A DNA stretch of 5,483 bases from the NCBI GenBank assembly GCA_020793555.1, contig DQIO01000168.1:1-5483 (forward strand), written 5' to 3'. Source of the DNA: Methanosarcinaceae archaeon. GTDB lineage: Archaea; Halobacteriota; Methanosarcinia; Methanosarcinales; Methanosarcinaceae. Shown here piece by piece: positions 5,453 through 5,483 of this stretch (its first letter is position 1; each line of letters starts with the position of its first letter). The position numbers and the translations under genes are program-made. A model generated the notes under the pieces. It made no database searches, was not told the origin of the DNA, and saw nothing but the letters and a program-made list of their open reading frames with translations.

Positions 5453-5483
5453 GTTTACGAATTGTTTATTGGCGAATAGTGTC

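Overview
The window looks like chromosomal DNA of a methanogenic archaeon of the Methanosarcinales. A cold-adapted Methanococcoides- or Methanolobus-like organism fits best, though this is inference from gene style and not a database match. The signs are AT-rich DNA, TATA-box promoters, purine-rich ribosome binding sites, short T-run terminators, a tRNA gene without an encoded CCA, and a DEAD-box helicase with a repetitive, charged C-terminal tail behind a long leader, an arrangement I recall being described for the cold-induced deaD of Methanococcoides burtonii.

Layout from left to right: (1) 9-80, minus strand: tRNA-Arg with anticodon GCG, with its own TATA box at 111-120 and a T-run at 2-6. 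(2) 124-167: a long inverted repeat filling most of the gap between the tRNA promoter and the helicase stop. (3) 191-1669, minus strand: a complete DEAD-box RNA helicase with three 21-residue tail repeats. (4) 1670-2020: a non-coding gap holding the helicase promoter and leader, with a predicted 45-nt hairpin at 1710-1754, plus an isolated perfect palindrome at 1873-1890. (5) 2021-4729, minus strand: a complete ten-helix P-type cation ATPase with an unusual set of ion-site residues, ending in TAG with a TAA one codon later. (6) 4730-4937: a divergent promoter region with a 16-bp palindrome between the ATPase TATA box and its predicted transcription start. (7) 4938-5417, plus strand: a secreted protein of 159 residues that resembles an SCP2-type fold, followed by a hairpin plus T7 terminator at 5423-5452.

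The genes do not form one pathway and each seems to have its own promoter. The tRNA and helicase both concern RNA function. The ATPase and the exported protein are envelope proteins transcribed divergently from a shared 208-bp region, which may or may not mean shared control. No mobile element, CRISPR array or multi-gene system is visible. The most interesting parts are the helicase leader hairpin, the altered ion-site residues of the ATPase, the ATPase promoter palindrome and the secreted SCP2-like protein.
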